From the NCBI RefSeq assembly GCF_029168945.1, contig NC_083608.1, positions 22,710,136 through 22,774,135 of the forward strand: a stretch of 64,000 nt of DNA, read 5' to 3'. Within the stretch, counting starts at the first letter, position 1, and each line of letters begins with the position of its first letter. Made by a program: the position numbers and the translations under genes. The notes beneath the pieces are model-generated. The model worked only from the letters and a program-made list of their open reading frames with translations, was not told the origin of the DNA and ran no database searches. Positions 20,294 through 29,992 of this stretch are shown piece by piece. The DNA comes from Cannabis sativa. Taxonomy: Eukaryota > Streptophyta > Magnoliopsida > Rosales > Cannabaceae.

Positions 20294-21026
20294 GCCCATA
20301 ACACTCTTGGCAATTCTTCGGGCCAATTATTTTTGCAGGCCAGCAGCTTTTTCTTTAGAGTGACTTTCAGGATCTTATTTACCGCTTCTACTTGTCCGTT
20401 TATTTGTGGCCTTGCCACTGCGGAGAAGCTATTGATGACTCCGTGTTAGTTGTAGAAGTCGGTGAATTCTTCACAGTCAAACTGCTTTCCATTGTCTGAG
20501 ACTGTCTTGTGAGGCAAGCCATATCGACACACTATGTTTTTGATAACAAAGTCTAGTGCTTTTTTAGAAGTTATAGTCTTAATTGGCTCAACCTCCGTCC
20601 ATTTTTTGAAGTAGTCTATTCCCCAGACCGCAAAGGGCATACTTTACCCCTCCCTTTCCTGTTGGTAGGGATCCAATAAGATCTATTCCCCAGACCGCAA
20701 AGGGCCAGGGACTAGTCATCAGGGTAATCTCATTGGGAGGGGCTCTTGGTATGTTTGCGAACCTTTGGCACGAATCGCATTTTTGGACGTAGTCTATGCA
20801 ATCTTTTTTCATAGTTGGCCAGAAATATCCTTGTCTCAGTATTTTCTTGGAGAGACTTGGGCCTCCTGTATGGTCTCCGCAGAACCCCTCGTGGACCTCT
20901 AGCATAATTTTCTTAGCTTCAGGGTCCGATACACACCTTAGGTATGGCATGCTGAGTCCTCTTCAATAGAGAATATTGTCCATCATCACATAACGGTGCG
21001 CTTGATACTGTATCCTTCTGGATAGT
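20294..21026 (-). pseudogene. E1 integrase, zinc finger and catalytic core
   Basis: The minus frame starts just inside the E3 junction (ALSRRIQYQAH) and gives the HHCC region (CDSCQRFAN), WGIDLIGSLP with the first Asp, TVSDNGKQFD with the second Asp, and NGQVEAVNK with the Glu. It then ends at RVLW, where E2 interrupts. TGA at 20963-20965 and TAA at 20446-20448 are premature. Around 20615-20640 the normal coding sequence is replaced by a second copy of a 24-bp segment from 20682-20705, which also shifts the frame. It joins 12802-13260 across E2 and 31474-33647 across E3. Confidence 0.9.
20615..20705. repeat. 24-bp direct repeat from a local copying error
   Basis: The segments 20615-20638 and 20682-20705 are identical over 24 bp. 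Only the second is in its expected place in the integrase (the PFAVWGID codons). Confidence 0.85.
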
Positions 21027-21031
21027 GCTTT
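21027..21031. repeat. E3 target-site duplication, left copy (GCTTT)
   Basis: GCTTT precedes the left LTR and recurs at 31469-31473. Rejoining the flanks restores E1 codons (QEKALSRR). Confidence 0.93.
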
Positions 21032-21802
21032 TGTTAGCCCAAGATATGTTTCCAAGAGGGGGGTGAATTGGAAATTTAAACTAATTTCGGAAAATTAAAA
21101 CTTTTAACACAAAATTATGCAATTAGTCAATTAATCAAGTAAAAGCAAGTAGTATGGCAAGCAATATATTAAGACAAATAATTAAACTTGTAAAGTAAAG
21201 AGTTTAAGGATTAGAAAATGCAAACTCTCGATTTTTACAAGGTTCGGTAGAACTATGCCACCTACGTCCTTGGTCTTCAAAGCTATGGACCTAGCTTTGA
21301 GTTCCAATATCGAGCCAAGTTAACGGGCTTGACTAACCCTTACAACCGGGAAATTTTCACCAAGGTATTTCCAAACCTCTTACAATAGTTTCGCACCCCC
21401 GAGGACTATTAACCTCTTTCTCGGATTGTTAAAGTGCCAATCTCACTATTTTCGGGTTGTTTACAAAACCGGTGCCAACCTCACCTCAATCACAATATGG
21501 AAATGTGTTTGATTTACAAGCTAAAATCACTCTAGAAATATGATGATACAATCGAAACCTAGAGTGAAAAGCAAGCACACTTAAGATGAATAAAATCAAA
21601 TTTTGGCTCAAAGTGTGTGAAATGTGTTGGTTTGGATTTCAAACTTAGAAGCTCCTTAATCTCACTTAGATAGGTTAGATATATGTAATAAATGCTCAAC
21701 CAACTTAATTTTTGAAAGAAAAATCGAGTTTATATAGTGTTTGATAAAAAACTAGCCGTTTATAGCCGTTAGCACGTTGCCCGAGGTGAGGTCAGCCATG
21801 AA

Positions 21803-21875
21803 CCGGAAGTCCGGATGGGAACCGGAATTCCGGATTGATTACAACCGGAATTCCGGTTGCCATCCGAAATTCCGG
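21803..21875 (-). promoter_or_regulatory. Palindrome cluster upstream of the E3 LTR TATA box
   Basis: Four 12-bp units of the CCGGAATTCCGG type lie at 21803, 21822, 21845 and 21864, spaced 19, 23 and 19 bp. Units 2 and 3 are perfect. Unit 3 extends to the 16-bp palindrome AACCGGAATTCCGGTT. They lie 67-145 bp upstream of the TATA box in element orientation. The other LTR has the same units at 30765, 30784, 30807 and 30826. Confidence 0.75.
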
Positions 21876-22217
21876 ATGACTGACCAGAGGCAAAAGTGCC
21901 ATTTTTCGGGACTTAAACGCGCATAACTTCTTACTCGACTATCCGATTTCAGAAATTCCAACTTTGTTCTCTTAGTTAAACAAAATGTAATTTAGAAATT
22001 CAATCAAAAAAATTTTTGAACTATCGTGTGAGAAAACTTGTTGCACAAGTTAGTGAATGGGCCAAAATTCAAATTTATAAAAACTTAGTGTGCTATGCAA
22101 ATCACTTTAACAAGACTAAAGTAGATTTATACCATTTAATTTTGAGTAGTCTTGATGTAGAAGAGCCTCCTAGCTTGATTTGCATGTTTTTGATCCCAAG
22201 TTGATTTTTCTCGAGAG

Positions 22218-22266
22218 TTGACCTTGACTTTGACTTTGACTTTGACTTTCAGGTTGACTTTTTGAC
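22218..22266 (-). promoter_or_regulatory. W-box cluster in E3 U3
   Basis: Seven TTGACC or TTGACT words occur in 49 bp on the plus strand, mostly phased at 6 bp. WRKY factors bind TTGACY. The other LTR repeats the cluster at 31180-31228. It may also be read as a (TTTGAC)n microsatellite. Confidence 0.55.
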
Positions 22267-22506
22267 TTTGGGATTTTGAAGACCTCTTTTGAATAGGGTC
22301 TTGAGTTGTTGATCCCTTGATGAATCTTTTGCTCTTGATATGCTTGTTGAGTCCATTTAGTGTTGCTTTTAAAAGTTTGGCAAAAATACCAAAATATTTA
22401 TTTTCTCTTTTAAATTTGCTACAAAATCAATAAATCATTAGTAACAAATAATAATCAAATATTTGCTAATCATCAAAACAAGGAGATCGAAAAGTTTGAG
22501 TTAACA

Positions 22507-22520
22507 ATCTCCCCCTTTTT
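22507..22520 (-). other. E3 polypurine tract
   Basis: On the minus strand AAAAAGGGGGAGAT abuts the 3' LTR. Confidence 0.8.
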
Positions 22521-23023
22521 GATGATATCAAGTATTTGATTATTTTGAAAGGGAAAGAAAAAATTTAAGCAAAGTAAGTTGGATTAGCTCCCCCTTAATG
22601 TGTGCAAGAAAAAAAATTTACCTTTTAATTTTACCTTGCATGAATTTGTAAACTGCCCCTCAATTTTTACTTATGATAAAAGGATTAGATACCAAAAAAA
22701 AATTTGAGGTGATGCCAAAAATTAATCAATAGTTGTTCTCCCCCTTTTGATTCATCAAAAAGGGTGGCAAGGAATTCACAAAATATAAAAAGAAAAGAGA
22801 AAAAAAAATAATAAAAAAAAATAAAAACAAAGCAACATGCCAATGCATTAAAAAAAAAACATAACATCCAAAATAACATTCAACACAACAAACAAACAAA
22901 AAAAAAAAAAATAAAACAAAGAAAAATGACCAACTAACACAAAGTCAAGAGGCATGAAGCCTTTGCACACAACCAAAAAAAAAAGAAACTAAATAAGCCA
23001 AAAAAAAAAAAATAATGCAAGAA
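22521..23023. other. E3 low-complexity spacer
   Basis: This A-rich non-coding stretch between the extra ORF and the polypurine tract has several A and AT runs (about 22800-22910). No gene was seen. A second CTCCCCCTTTTG word near 22738 resembles a duplicated polypurine tract. Confidence 0.45.
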
Positions 23024-24244
23024 CTAGTTTGGTGGGGGGCCAAAGCGATCCATGTATGCCCTCCATTGTGCCATCTCCTCTTGCACATTTGCAAACCCAT
23101 GAACCATGTCACTCCTCATGGTGTTGATGTCATTGTTGAGGTTGGTGAGTTGTGAGTTGAGATCATTCCTCAAGGTTTGAAATTGGTTGTCAACCGAAGT
23201 GTGAAGACGAGTAAAAGCTTCCTCAAGGTTGAATTGGGGAAAAGTAGGCATGGGAGGAGCTTGAGGAGGCATCTCTTCTTCTTCTTCTTCTTCTTCTTCA
23301 CTTTCACTTGCGGGCAAATTAATTTCTTCATCATCACTCTCCAAATCAATTTGCATTCTTTGCCCTCTTTTGGGTGTGAACACCCACTCATTGTTAAGGA
23401 ATTTGTAACCCATAGCCTTGAAAGTTTTGGATCCTAGAATGTCACTAGAGGTAGGATCATTTTTCTTTTCTTGTAGGGTAGGAATTCCTAAGAGAGGAAA
23501 AAGGTAGCTAAGGAGAAAACCAAAGGGAAGTGCCTTAATCATATTAGGCTTGTCCACATCAATTATGAATTTTAAAATAAGATAGCCTAAGTTGATGGGT
23601 GTAGTTTTGGCTATGATGAGATGCATGAGTAATTGATCAATGGAATTGATCTCATCTTGGTGGCCACTTCTAGGAGCAAGATTTGCAACAATAAATTTGT
23701 GGAGAATTTTAGCTTCTAAAGTGAGTTGGTGTCTTTTTGGTCTCATAATAAAAGGGCCATCACCACAAATATTCCTAGAACACTCATCAAAGTTAAAAAT
23801 GGCATCATTTTTGAGAGAAAGTTTGGGTTCAAGTAATATGCCACCATTTGGTGCTCCTAACATGTCATTGAGAGAGGCTACATTGAGTTCAAAAGCTACT
23901 CCTCTAAGGGTTCCTCTAACACCTAAAGGTTCTAAGGTAGGTTTAATGCAAGCATAAAAACCTTGAACTAGCCTAGGATACAATGGAGTATTAATTTGAA
24001 TAAAAGATGTCCATCCTAGGGTATCAAAATGATGACTAAAATCAACACAATCAAGGCTAGGGAGATCACAAATTTTACCTTTGAGAATTTTCCTAGAAGA
24101 GAAATCATTGACAAACTTGTTGTGATCTTCATCATTGAAGAAGAGAGTGGGCTCTTGCCTTGCTTTTGCCCTTATTTCCCTTTGTTGAATTGCACTAGCC
24201 ATTCTCTTGGGAGCTCTTGATGAGGAAGCCATTGAAGAACACAC
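23024..24244 (-). CDS. Intact extra ORF of E3 (putative plant transposon protein domain)
   Basis: This uninterrupted protein has 406 residues, or 402 if the better-placed Met5 (MASSSRAPKR) is the start. The N-terminus is basic. The middle, about residues 60-300 (RLVQGFYACIKPTLEPLGVR, then GVAFELNVASLNDMLG and later LPFGFLLSYLFPLLGIPT), resembles the putative plant transposon protein domain often found in copia or gypsy extra ORFs; I recognise it by pattern only. A run of nine Glu follows, then PPQAPPMPTFPQ and a C-terminal coiled coil (SQLTNLNNDINTMRSD). There is no signal peptide or clear transmembrane span, so an envelope role is not supported. It lies downstream of pol in the same strand and has its own TATA-like upstream sequence. 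Confidence 0.7.
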   Translation of the reverse strand: MCSSMASSSRAPKRMASAIQQREIRAKARQEPTLFFNDEDHNKFVNDFSSRKILKGKICDLPSLDCVDFSHHFDTLGWTSFIQINTPLYPRLVQGFYACIKPTLEPLGVRGTLRGVAFELNVASLNDMLGAPNGGILLEPKLSLKNDAIFNFDECSRNICGDGPFIMRPKRHQLTLEAKILHKFIVANLAPRSGHQDEINSIDQLLMHLIIAKTTPINLGYLILKFIIDVDKPNMIKALPFGFLLSYLFPLLGIPTLQEKKNDPTSSDILGSKTFKAMGYKFLNNEWVFTPKRGQRMQIDLESDDEEINLPASESEEEEEEEEEMPPQAPPMPTFPQFNLEEAFTRLHTSVDNQFQTLRNDLNSQLTNLNNDINTMRSDMVHGFANVQEEMAQWRAYMDRFGPPPN

Positions 24245-25167
24245 TTCTCCTTTTTTTTTTATTATTGGAAGATGAGAGTGAGGCTTTGAAAGAGAGAATT
24301 TTAGAGAAAAGAAAGGAGTGGCTGCTGTATTAGGGTTGAAAAAACTGAATGGGGGAGGAGAAATTCGGTGGTAGGGTTTAAAAAGGGAAAAAATCGCATT
24401 AAAAAGACAAAAACGCCCCTATTGCTGATCCTGTGCCATCCGGAATTCCGGATGGTACAACCGGAATTTCGGTTGGTACATGACCAGAAAAATTTTTCCT
24501 AAAAACGTGCTAAAAAATCCAATTTTGATCCAAATGACCCCAAACCAATTCTAATACCTTTAATATGATAAAACAAAATTGCTCAAACAAGAAAATCTGA
24601 AAAATAATGAAAAATGACGATTTACGGTAAGTTTTTCGAAAATTGCCAAGAAAACTAGAACCGTACCAAAAATGAGTTTTATGCAACGAAATTGAAAAAT
24701 TCTTTTTCCAGCAGTTTTATAAAATAAAATGTGAGGTGTACAAACTTACGGAATCGAAAAATGTTGAAAAATGAGAGAGTTTGACGAAAAACACTCTTTT
24801 AGGCCTAAAAATCTAAAAATTCAACAAGTGAGGTACCAAAAATTTGTTTCATGCAAATTTCAATCAAGGCAAACCTATAGGCATACTAAATACACTCTAT
24901 TTCACATATTCAAGCATATAGACACATAAGAAAATCAAATATGCAAAAATTCACATGTTCACTTGTTTAAAAACAAGTCCAAAGTTCACCAAAAATCCAC
25001 ATTTTGACCTATAATTTTAAGTTTTTCAACAAGGATAGTTCATATAGGTCAAGTATCAATAAATTTTCTCATCTATGCATATAAATCTCATTAATATCAT
25101 ATTTGGAACAATTATGCATAAATAAGTAAGTAAAGAGACATGAAATTTTTTTTATAGCTAACAAACC
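24245..25167 (-). promoter_or_regulatory. Spacer and possible internal promoter of the E3 extra ORF
   Basis: In minus orientation the palindrome CATCCGGAATTCCGGATG (24437-24454) and a CCGGAATTTCGG unit (24461-24472) stand 55-95 bp before a TATA-like TTTTTAAA (about 24374-24384). A C/T-rich leader then runs to the ORF start. The same layout occurs in the LTR. The rest (24500-25167) is AT-rich with no feature. Confidence 0.45.
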
Positions 25168-28100
25168 TTATATTTCATTTAGGTTGGTCATGCCTAGCTC
25201 TCTTCTAATGAAACTAAATCTCTCATCACTAAGAGGCTTGGTGAATATATCCACTAATTGGCATTCGGTGCTTACAAAGTCTAGCATAATATCACCTCTT
25301 TGGATATGATCTCTACGGAAGTGGTGCCTTATGTCAATATGCTTGGCTCTAGAATGCAATATTGGATTCTTAGAGAGGTTAATGGCACTAGTGTTATCAC
25401 ACTTTATGGGTGTACATTCAAAATCAATATCAAAATCCTTAAGAGTTTGTTTCATCCAAAGTATTTGTGCACAACAACTACCCGCGGCTATATATTCGGC
25501 TTCGGTTGTGGATAGAGCTACCGAGTTTTGTTTCTTGCTAAACCATGACACTAAGGAATTTCCTAGAAAGTGCAAGTTCCACTAGTACTTTTTCTATCCG
25601 TCTTACAACCGGCAAAGTCGGCATCCGAGTAGCTAACTATTTCAAAGTTTGAGTTCTTGGGGTACCAAAGTCTTAGATTCATTGTGCCTATCAAGTATCT
25701 AAATATTCTTTTAACGGCACTCAAGTGGGATTCTTTAGGACAAGATTGGTACCTAGCACAAAGACCAACACTAAACAAAATATCCGGTCTACTAGCGGTT
25801 AAATATAATAAAGAGCCAATCATACCTCGATACTTGGTGATGTCTACATTCTTACCGCTTTCATCTTTGTCCATCTTTATGGATGTGCTCATGGGTGTAT
25901 TCATGGACTTTGCATTTGCCAAGTCAAACTTTTGAAGAAGATCCTTAATGTACTTAGTTTGACCCATGAATATGCCATCTTTTTGTTGCTTGATTTGAAG
26001 TCCAAGAAAAAAGTTGAGTTCTCCCATCATGCTCATCTCAAACTCACTATGCATACACTTAGAAAATTCTTCACAAAGAACATCATTAGTAGCACCAAAA
26101 ATGATATCATCAACATAAATTTGTACTATAATAATGTCTTTGGATTTTCTTTTTATAAAAAGTGTATTATCCGCTTTACCCATTGAAAAACCATTTGAAA
26201 TAAGAAAAGTGCTTAATCTTTCATACCAAGCTCTAGGAGCTTGCTTTAAACCATATAAAGCCTTTTTCAATTTGTAAACATGGTTAGGGTATTTATGATT
26301 TTGAAAACCGGGTGGTTGAGAGACATAAACCTCTTCCATAATGTACCCATTTAAGAATGCACTTTTTACATCCATTTGATACAAGATAAAATTCTTGTGG
26401 CATGCAAAAGCTAACAACATTCTAATGGACTCAAGTCTTGCTACCGGGGCAAAGGTTTCCTCATAATCAATTCCTTCTTCTTGATTGTAACCTTGGGCCA
26501 CTAATCTAGCCTTGTTACGCACAATGACCCCATGCTCATCTACCTTATTTCTATAGACCCATTTTGTTCCAATCACTGATTGATGTGACGATCTTGGAAC
26601 TAACTCCCAAACATTATTTCTTATAAATTGATTTAGTTCTTCTTGCATAGCTAGAAGCCAAAATTCATCAACTTCGGCCTCTTTAAAATTCTTTGGTTCA
26701 ATTTGAGAAATAAAAGAAATGAAATTACACAAGTTTCTAAGGGAGTTTCTAGTAGTGACACCTTGAGAAGGATCACCTAGAATTTGGTCTATAGGATGAG
26801 CACTTTTGAATTTCCACTCATGTGGAAGGTTAGAGTTCATACCTTGGCTTTCATTTACCTTTTCCACGGGTGGTTCCTCTTTGGGAGTTTGTGAAGGAGC
26901 ATTGGAAGTCTCTCCAATTTTGAGATTTTGAACCTCATCTCCCAAACCTACAACATCATCATCTAAACTTTTGCTTGTAGGCGGGTTAGTCTCATCAAAA
27001 GCAACATGAATAGATTCTTCAACAACATTAGTTCTTTTGTTATAAATTCTATAAGCTTTACTATGTGTTGAATACCCTATAAAAATTCCAACATCGGATT
27101 TCGCATCAAATTTTCCAAGGTTGTCCTTGGTGTTTAAAATGTAACACTTGCATCCAAAAACTTTAAAATAGCCAATGTTAGGTTTTCTTCCTTTCCAAAG
27201 CTCATAAGGGGTTTTATTCATGTTGGGCCTAATGAAAACACGATTCAAAATATAGCAAGAGGTATTGACGGCCTCGGCCCAAAAATATTTTGGTAATGAA
27301 ATTTCATTTAGCATTGACCTAGCCATTTCTTGAATTGTTCTATTCTTCCTTTCGACAACTCCATTTTGTTGTGGAGTTCTTGGTGCCGAAAAGTTATGGT
27401 TAAAACCATGATCATCACAAAACAATTCTAAGGCATCATTGTCAAACTCACCACCATGGTCACTCCTAACGGAGGTAATAGAATATCCTTTTTCATTTTG
27501 CACATTTTTACAAAATTTGACAAAGTTTTCCAAAACATCACTTTTAAGAGTCAAGAAAATAACCCAAGTAAATCTTGAAAAATCATCAACAATTACAAAA
27601 GCATAGTATTTACCACCAAGACTAGCAATTCTAGAAGGACCAAATAAATCAATATGAAGCAATTGCAAAGGTCTAGTAGTTGAAATTTCTTTCTTGGAAT
27701 GAAAAGATGTTTTAATTTGTTTTCCAAATTGGCATGCATCACAAAGTTTATCTTTAACAAACGGAATAGATGGCAAACCAATAACAAGATCTTTTCTAAC
27801 CAATTTTGAAATAGAATCCATACTAGCATGTCCTAATCTTCTATGCCACAACCAAGAATTATCATTCATAACGGTTAAACATTTATTTTTACTATCAAAA
27901 GAATCAACATCAATAACATACACATTATCCTTCCTTACTCCAAGGAAAATAACTTCATTGGTTGAAACATTTTAAATGGAGCATTTTGAGGATTCAAACA
28001 CAACACGAAAACCTATATCACATAATTGACTAATACTAAGCAAGTTATGTTTAAGATTATCAACAAGAAGCACATTTTTAATACATGGAGAGTATACGTT

Positions 28101-28276
28101 ACCGATATCACCAATGCCCAAGATTTTTCCTTTTGAATTGTCTCCAAAAGTGACAAAGCCACTTTCCTTGCTTTTAAAGCTTGAAAATCTTGATGGATCA
28201 CCGGTCATATGCTTTGAACATCCACTATCCAAGAACCATAAGCTTTGGCTCTTTCTTGTTGATTCCTACAAAAACA
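25168..28276 (-). pseudogene. E3 pol: protease, integrase, RT, RNase H
   Basis: Protease reads LDSGCSKHMTG near 28210. Integrase has the HHCC finger (WHRRLGHAS, then CDACQFGKQ) and DDE residues in [19 protein letters not shown] and [12 protein letters not shown] carries YVDD at 26106-26117. RNase H has SDADFAG, STTEAEYIAAG and CDNTSAI. Defects are limited: a frame change and a TAG between gag and protease, a TAA at 27972-27974 before the integrase, and a one-base loss near 25566-25575 that splits RNase H. All catalytic residues are present. The length and domain order are normal for copia pol, so this copy died recently. Confidence 0.92.
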
Positions 28277-28279
28277 AGT

Positions 28280-29938
28280 TCATTTGTTGGCTTTTGGTAC
28301 CCATATAACTTTGGGTCCATTTATGTTAGTTCTAGAACCCTTTGGTCCACATTTAGTCTTGCCTAGATATGCAAATTTCTTTACATGACAATAGGAAATA
28401 GTATGACTATCTCGGTTACAATACGTGCATGTAAAGTGAGGTAGACTAGATGATTTCACAAAAAAGTTTCTCAAAAATTTTTGTTTCTTACTAGGATCAT
28501 AGCCAATACCATTTTTTGAAAAACCACATGATTGGTTTCCCACCATGAGATCATAGGCTTCCTTACCTCTAGTGAAGGTATATATGTCATTTTTTAGGCT
28601 TCTCACATGGGCTTTCAAATCAATAATTTCTTTCTTATGTGAAGCACATGTAGCACATTGAGATTTAGCTATAAGTTCTTTTTCATTTATTTTCAAAATC
28701 TCAATTTCTTTTAAAAGCATGTTGGTCTTCTCTCTAAGGGTTTGGTTTTTAACAAGCAATTTACCAAAATCATCAAATAGTTCCTTAAATGAATTAGACA
28801 ACTCATCATATGACATATCTAAGTTATCATCATCATTTTCGCTATCACAATCATTTTGGTTAGAAATGCTTACCCCATCATCAAGTGCCATCATGCACAT
28901 GTTTGCCACTTCATTCTTTCCTTCTTCTTCGGAGTCCTCTTCGTCACTATTGAGCCAATCCGCCAACATTGCCCTTCCTTTGTATTTGTTCTTCTTTCTC
29001 ATTGGACAATCCATCTTCATATGTGCGGGCTTCTTGCACTCAAAGAAAATTGGTGGATCATCTTTGCTTTTTCTTTCTTTTGAGTCACTCCCTCTTTGTG
29101 GCTTCTTCCCAAAGTTCTTTTTGAATTTCATGAACTTTTTGTATTTCTTAGAGAAGAGTGCCAAGTCCTCCATGTCACTACATAAGCTTTCCTCATCTTC
29201 TTCACTAATGGCATGGGAGGAGGAAGACTTGAATGCAATAGTCTTCTTTTTCTTCTCAACTTCCTCTTCTTCTTGAGCACTCATGAAAATTTCATGGTTC
29301 ATGAGTGAGCCAATTAGTTCTTCCAAGGGAAGTGTTGAGAGATCCTTGGCTTCTTGAATGGCAACCACCTTTCCTTGATAAGCCTTGGTGAGACTTCTCA
29401 AAATCTTGGTCACCATATCCTTTTGAGTAAGTACCTTGCCAAGAGAGTTCAAACCATTAGTAATTGTAGTGAAGCGAGTATACATATTAGCAATGGTTTC
29501 ATCCGATTTCATCTTAAAGTTCTCATATTGAGTGGAATAAATTTGAATTTTAGTTTCCTTCATAGCACTAGTTCCTTGATGAGTAACTTCAAGCATTTTC
29601 CACATGTCATAAGCGGTAGAGGCTTGTTCAATATTTTTAAAAATATCTCTATCCAAACCACATATAAGAGCATATTTAGCTTTAGCATTTTTAGAAAGCA
29701 TTTTCTTATCATTTTCATCATATGCTTCATAAGTCTTAATTACTTCAACACCATTTATGACATGTTTAGCAACATAAGGACCACTAGACACAATATGCCA
29801 CAAATCATAGTCAATAGATTGAAGGTAAGTTTCCATTCTAATTTTCCAATAAGGAAAATCTACTCCATTGAAGTATGGTGCTCTATTTGTGCTAAAACCT
29901 TCTAACATGTTATTTTGTGAATTACTTGGAAACGCCAT
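28280..29938 (-). CDS. E3 gag nucleocapsid protein
   Basis: The 552-residue frame begins MAFPSNSQNNMLEGFS and contains the DUF4219/UBN2-type copia capsid region (APYFNGVDFPYWKIRME, DIFKNIEQASTAYDMWKMLE). A first zinc knuckle has lost its first Cys (FFECKKPAHMKMDC). A second, CTYCNRDSHTISYC near the C-terminus, keeps CX2CX4HX4C. Acidic stretches and a coiled coil (KTNMLLKEIEILKINEKEL) lie between them. The start follows the primer site by about 40 bases, so it is the first ATG of the transcript. In the family gag packages the element RNA. The pol frame is shifted relative to this ORF. Whether the mutated knuckle is tolerated is unknown. Confidence 0.9.
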   Translation of the reverse strand: MAFPSNSQNNMLEGFSTNRAPYFNGVDFPYWKIRMETYLQSIDYDLWHIVSSGPYVAKHVINGVEVIKTYEAYDENDKKMLSKNAKAKYALICGLDRDIFKNIEQASTAYDMWKMLEVTHQGTSAMKETKIQIYSTQYENFKMKSDETIANMYTRFTTITNGLNSLGKVLTQKDMVTKILRSLTKAYQGKVVAIQEAKDLSTLPLEELIGSLMNHEIFMSAQEEEEVEKKKKTIAFKSSSSHAISEEDEESLCSDMEDLALFSKKYKKFMKFKKNFGKKPQRGSDSKERKSKDDPPIFFECKKPAHMKMDCPMRKKNKYKGRAMLADWLNSDEEDSEEEGKNEVANMCMMALDDGVSISNQNDCDSENDDDNLDMSYDELSNSFKELFDDFGKLLVKNQTLREKTNMLLKEIEILKINEKELIAKSQCATCASHKKEIIDLKAHVRSLKNDIYTFTRGKEAYDLMVGNQSCGFSKNGIGYDPSKKQKFLRNFFVKSSSLPHFTCTYCNRDSHTISYCHVKKFAYLGKTKCGPKGSRTNINGPKVIWVPKANK

Positions 29939-29978
29939 GCTCTAGATTGTGAAATCTAATCAAATAATTTGAGCCCTT

Positions 29979-29990
29979 GCTCTGATACCA
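29979..29990 (-). other. E3 primer-binding site
   Basis: On the minus strand TGGTATCAGAGC lies two bases from the 5' LTR. It matches the initiator tRNA-Met 3' end used by most copia elements. Confidence 0.9.
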
Positions 29991-29992
29991 AT

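Larger units (their letters stand above)
21032..22506 (-). repeat. E3 3' LTR
   Basis: The 1475-bp LTR is almost identical to 29993-31468. In element orientation it holds, in order, a W-box cluster (22218-22266), a palindrome cluster (21803-21875) and a TATA box (minus TATATAA, plus 21730-21736). Confidence 0.95.

Noticed and set aside
22016..22204. A 62-codon plus-strand ORF in the E3 LTR, repeated at 30978-31166
   Set aside because: It is present twice only because the LTRs are nearly identical. It is antisense to the element, short and without a recognisable motif.
23024..24244. Envelope protein for the E3 extra ORF
   Set aside because: There is no signal peptide, no membrane anchor and no furin-like site; the pattern fits a plant transposon protein domain better.
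28719..29276. A 185-codon Ser/Leu/Phe-rich plus-strand ORF
   Set aside because: It is a shadow of E3 gag on the other strand.
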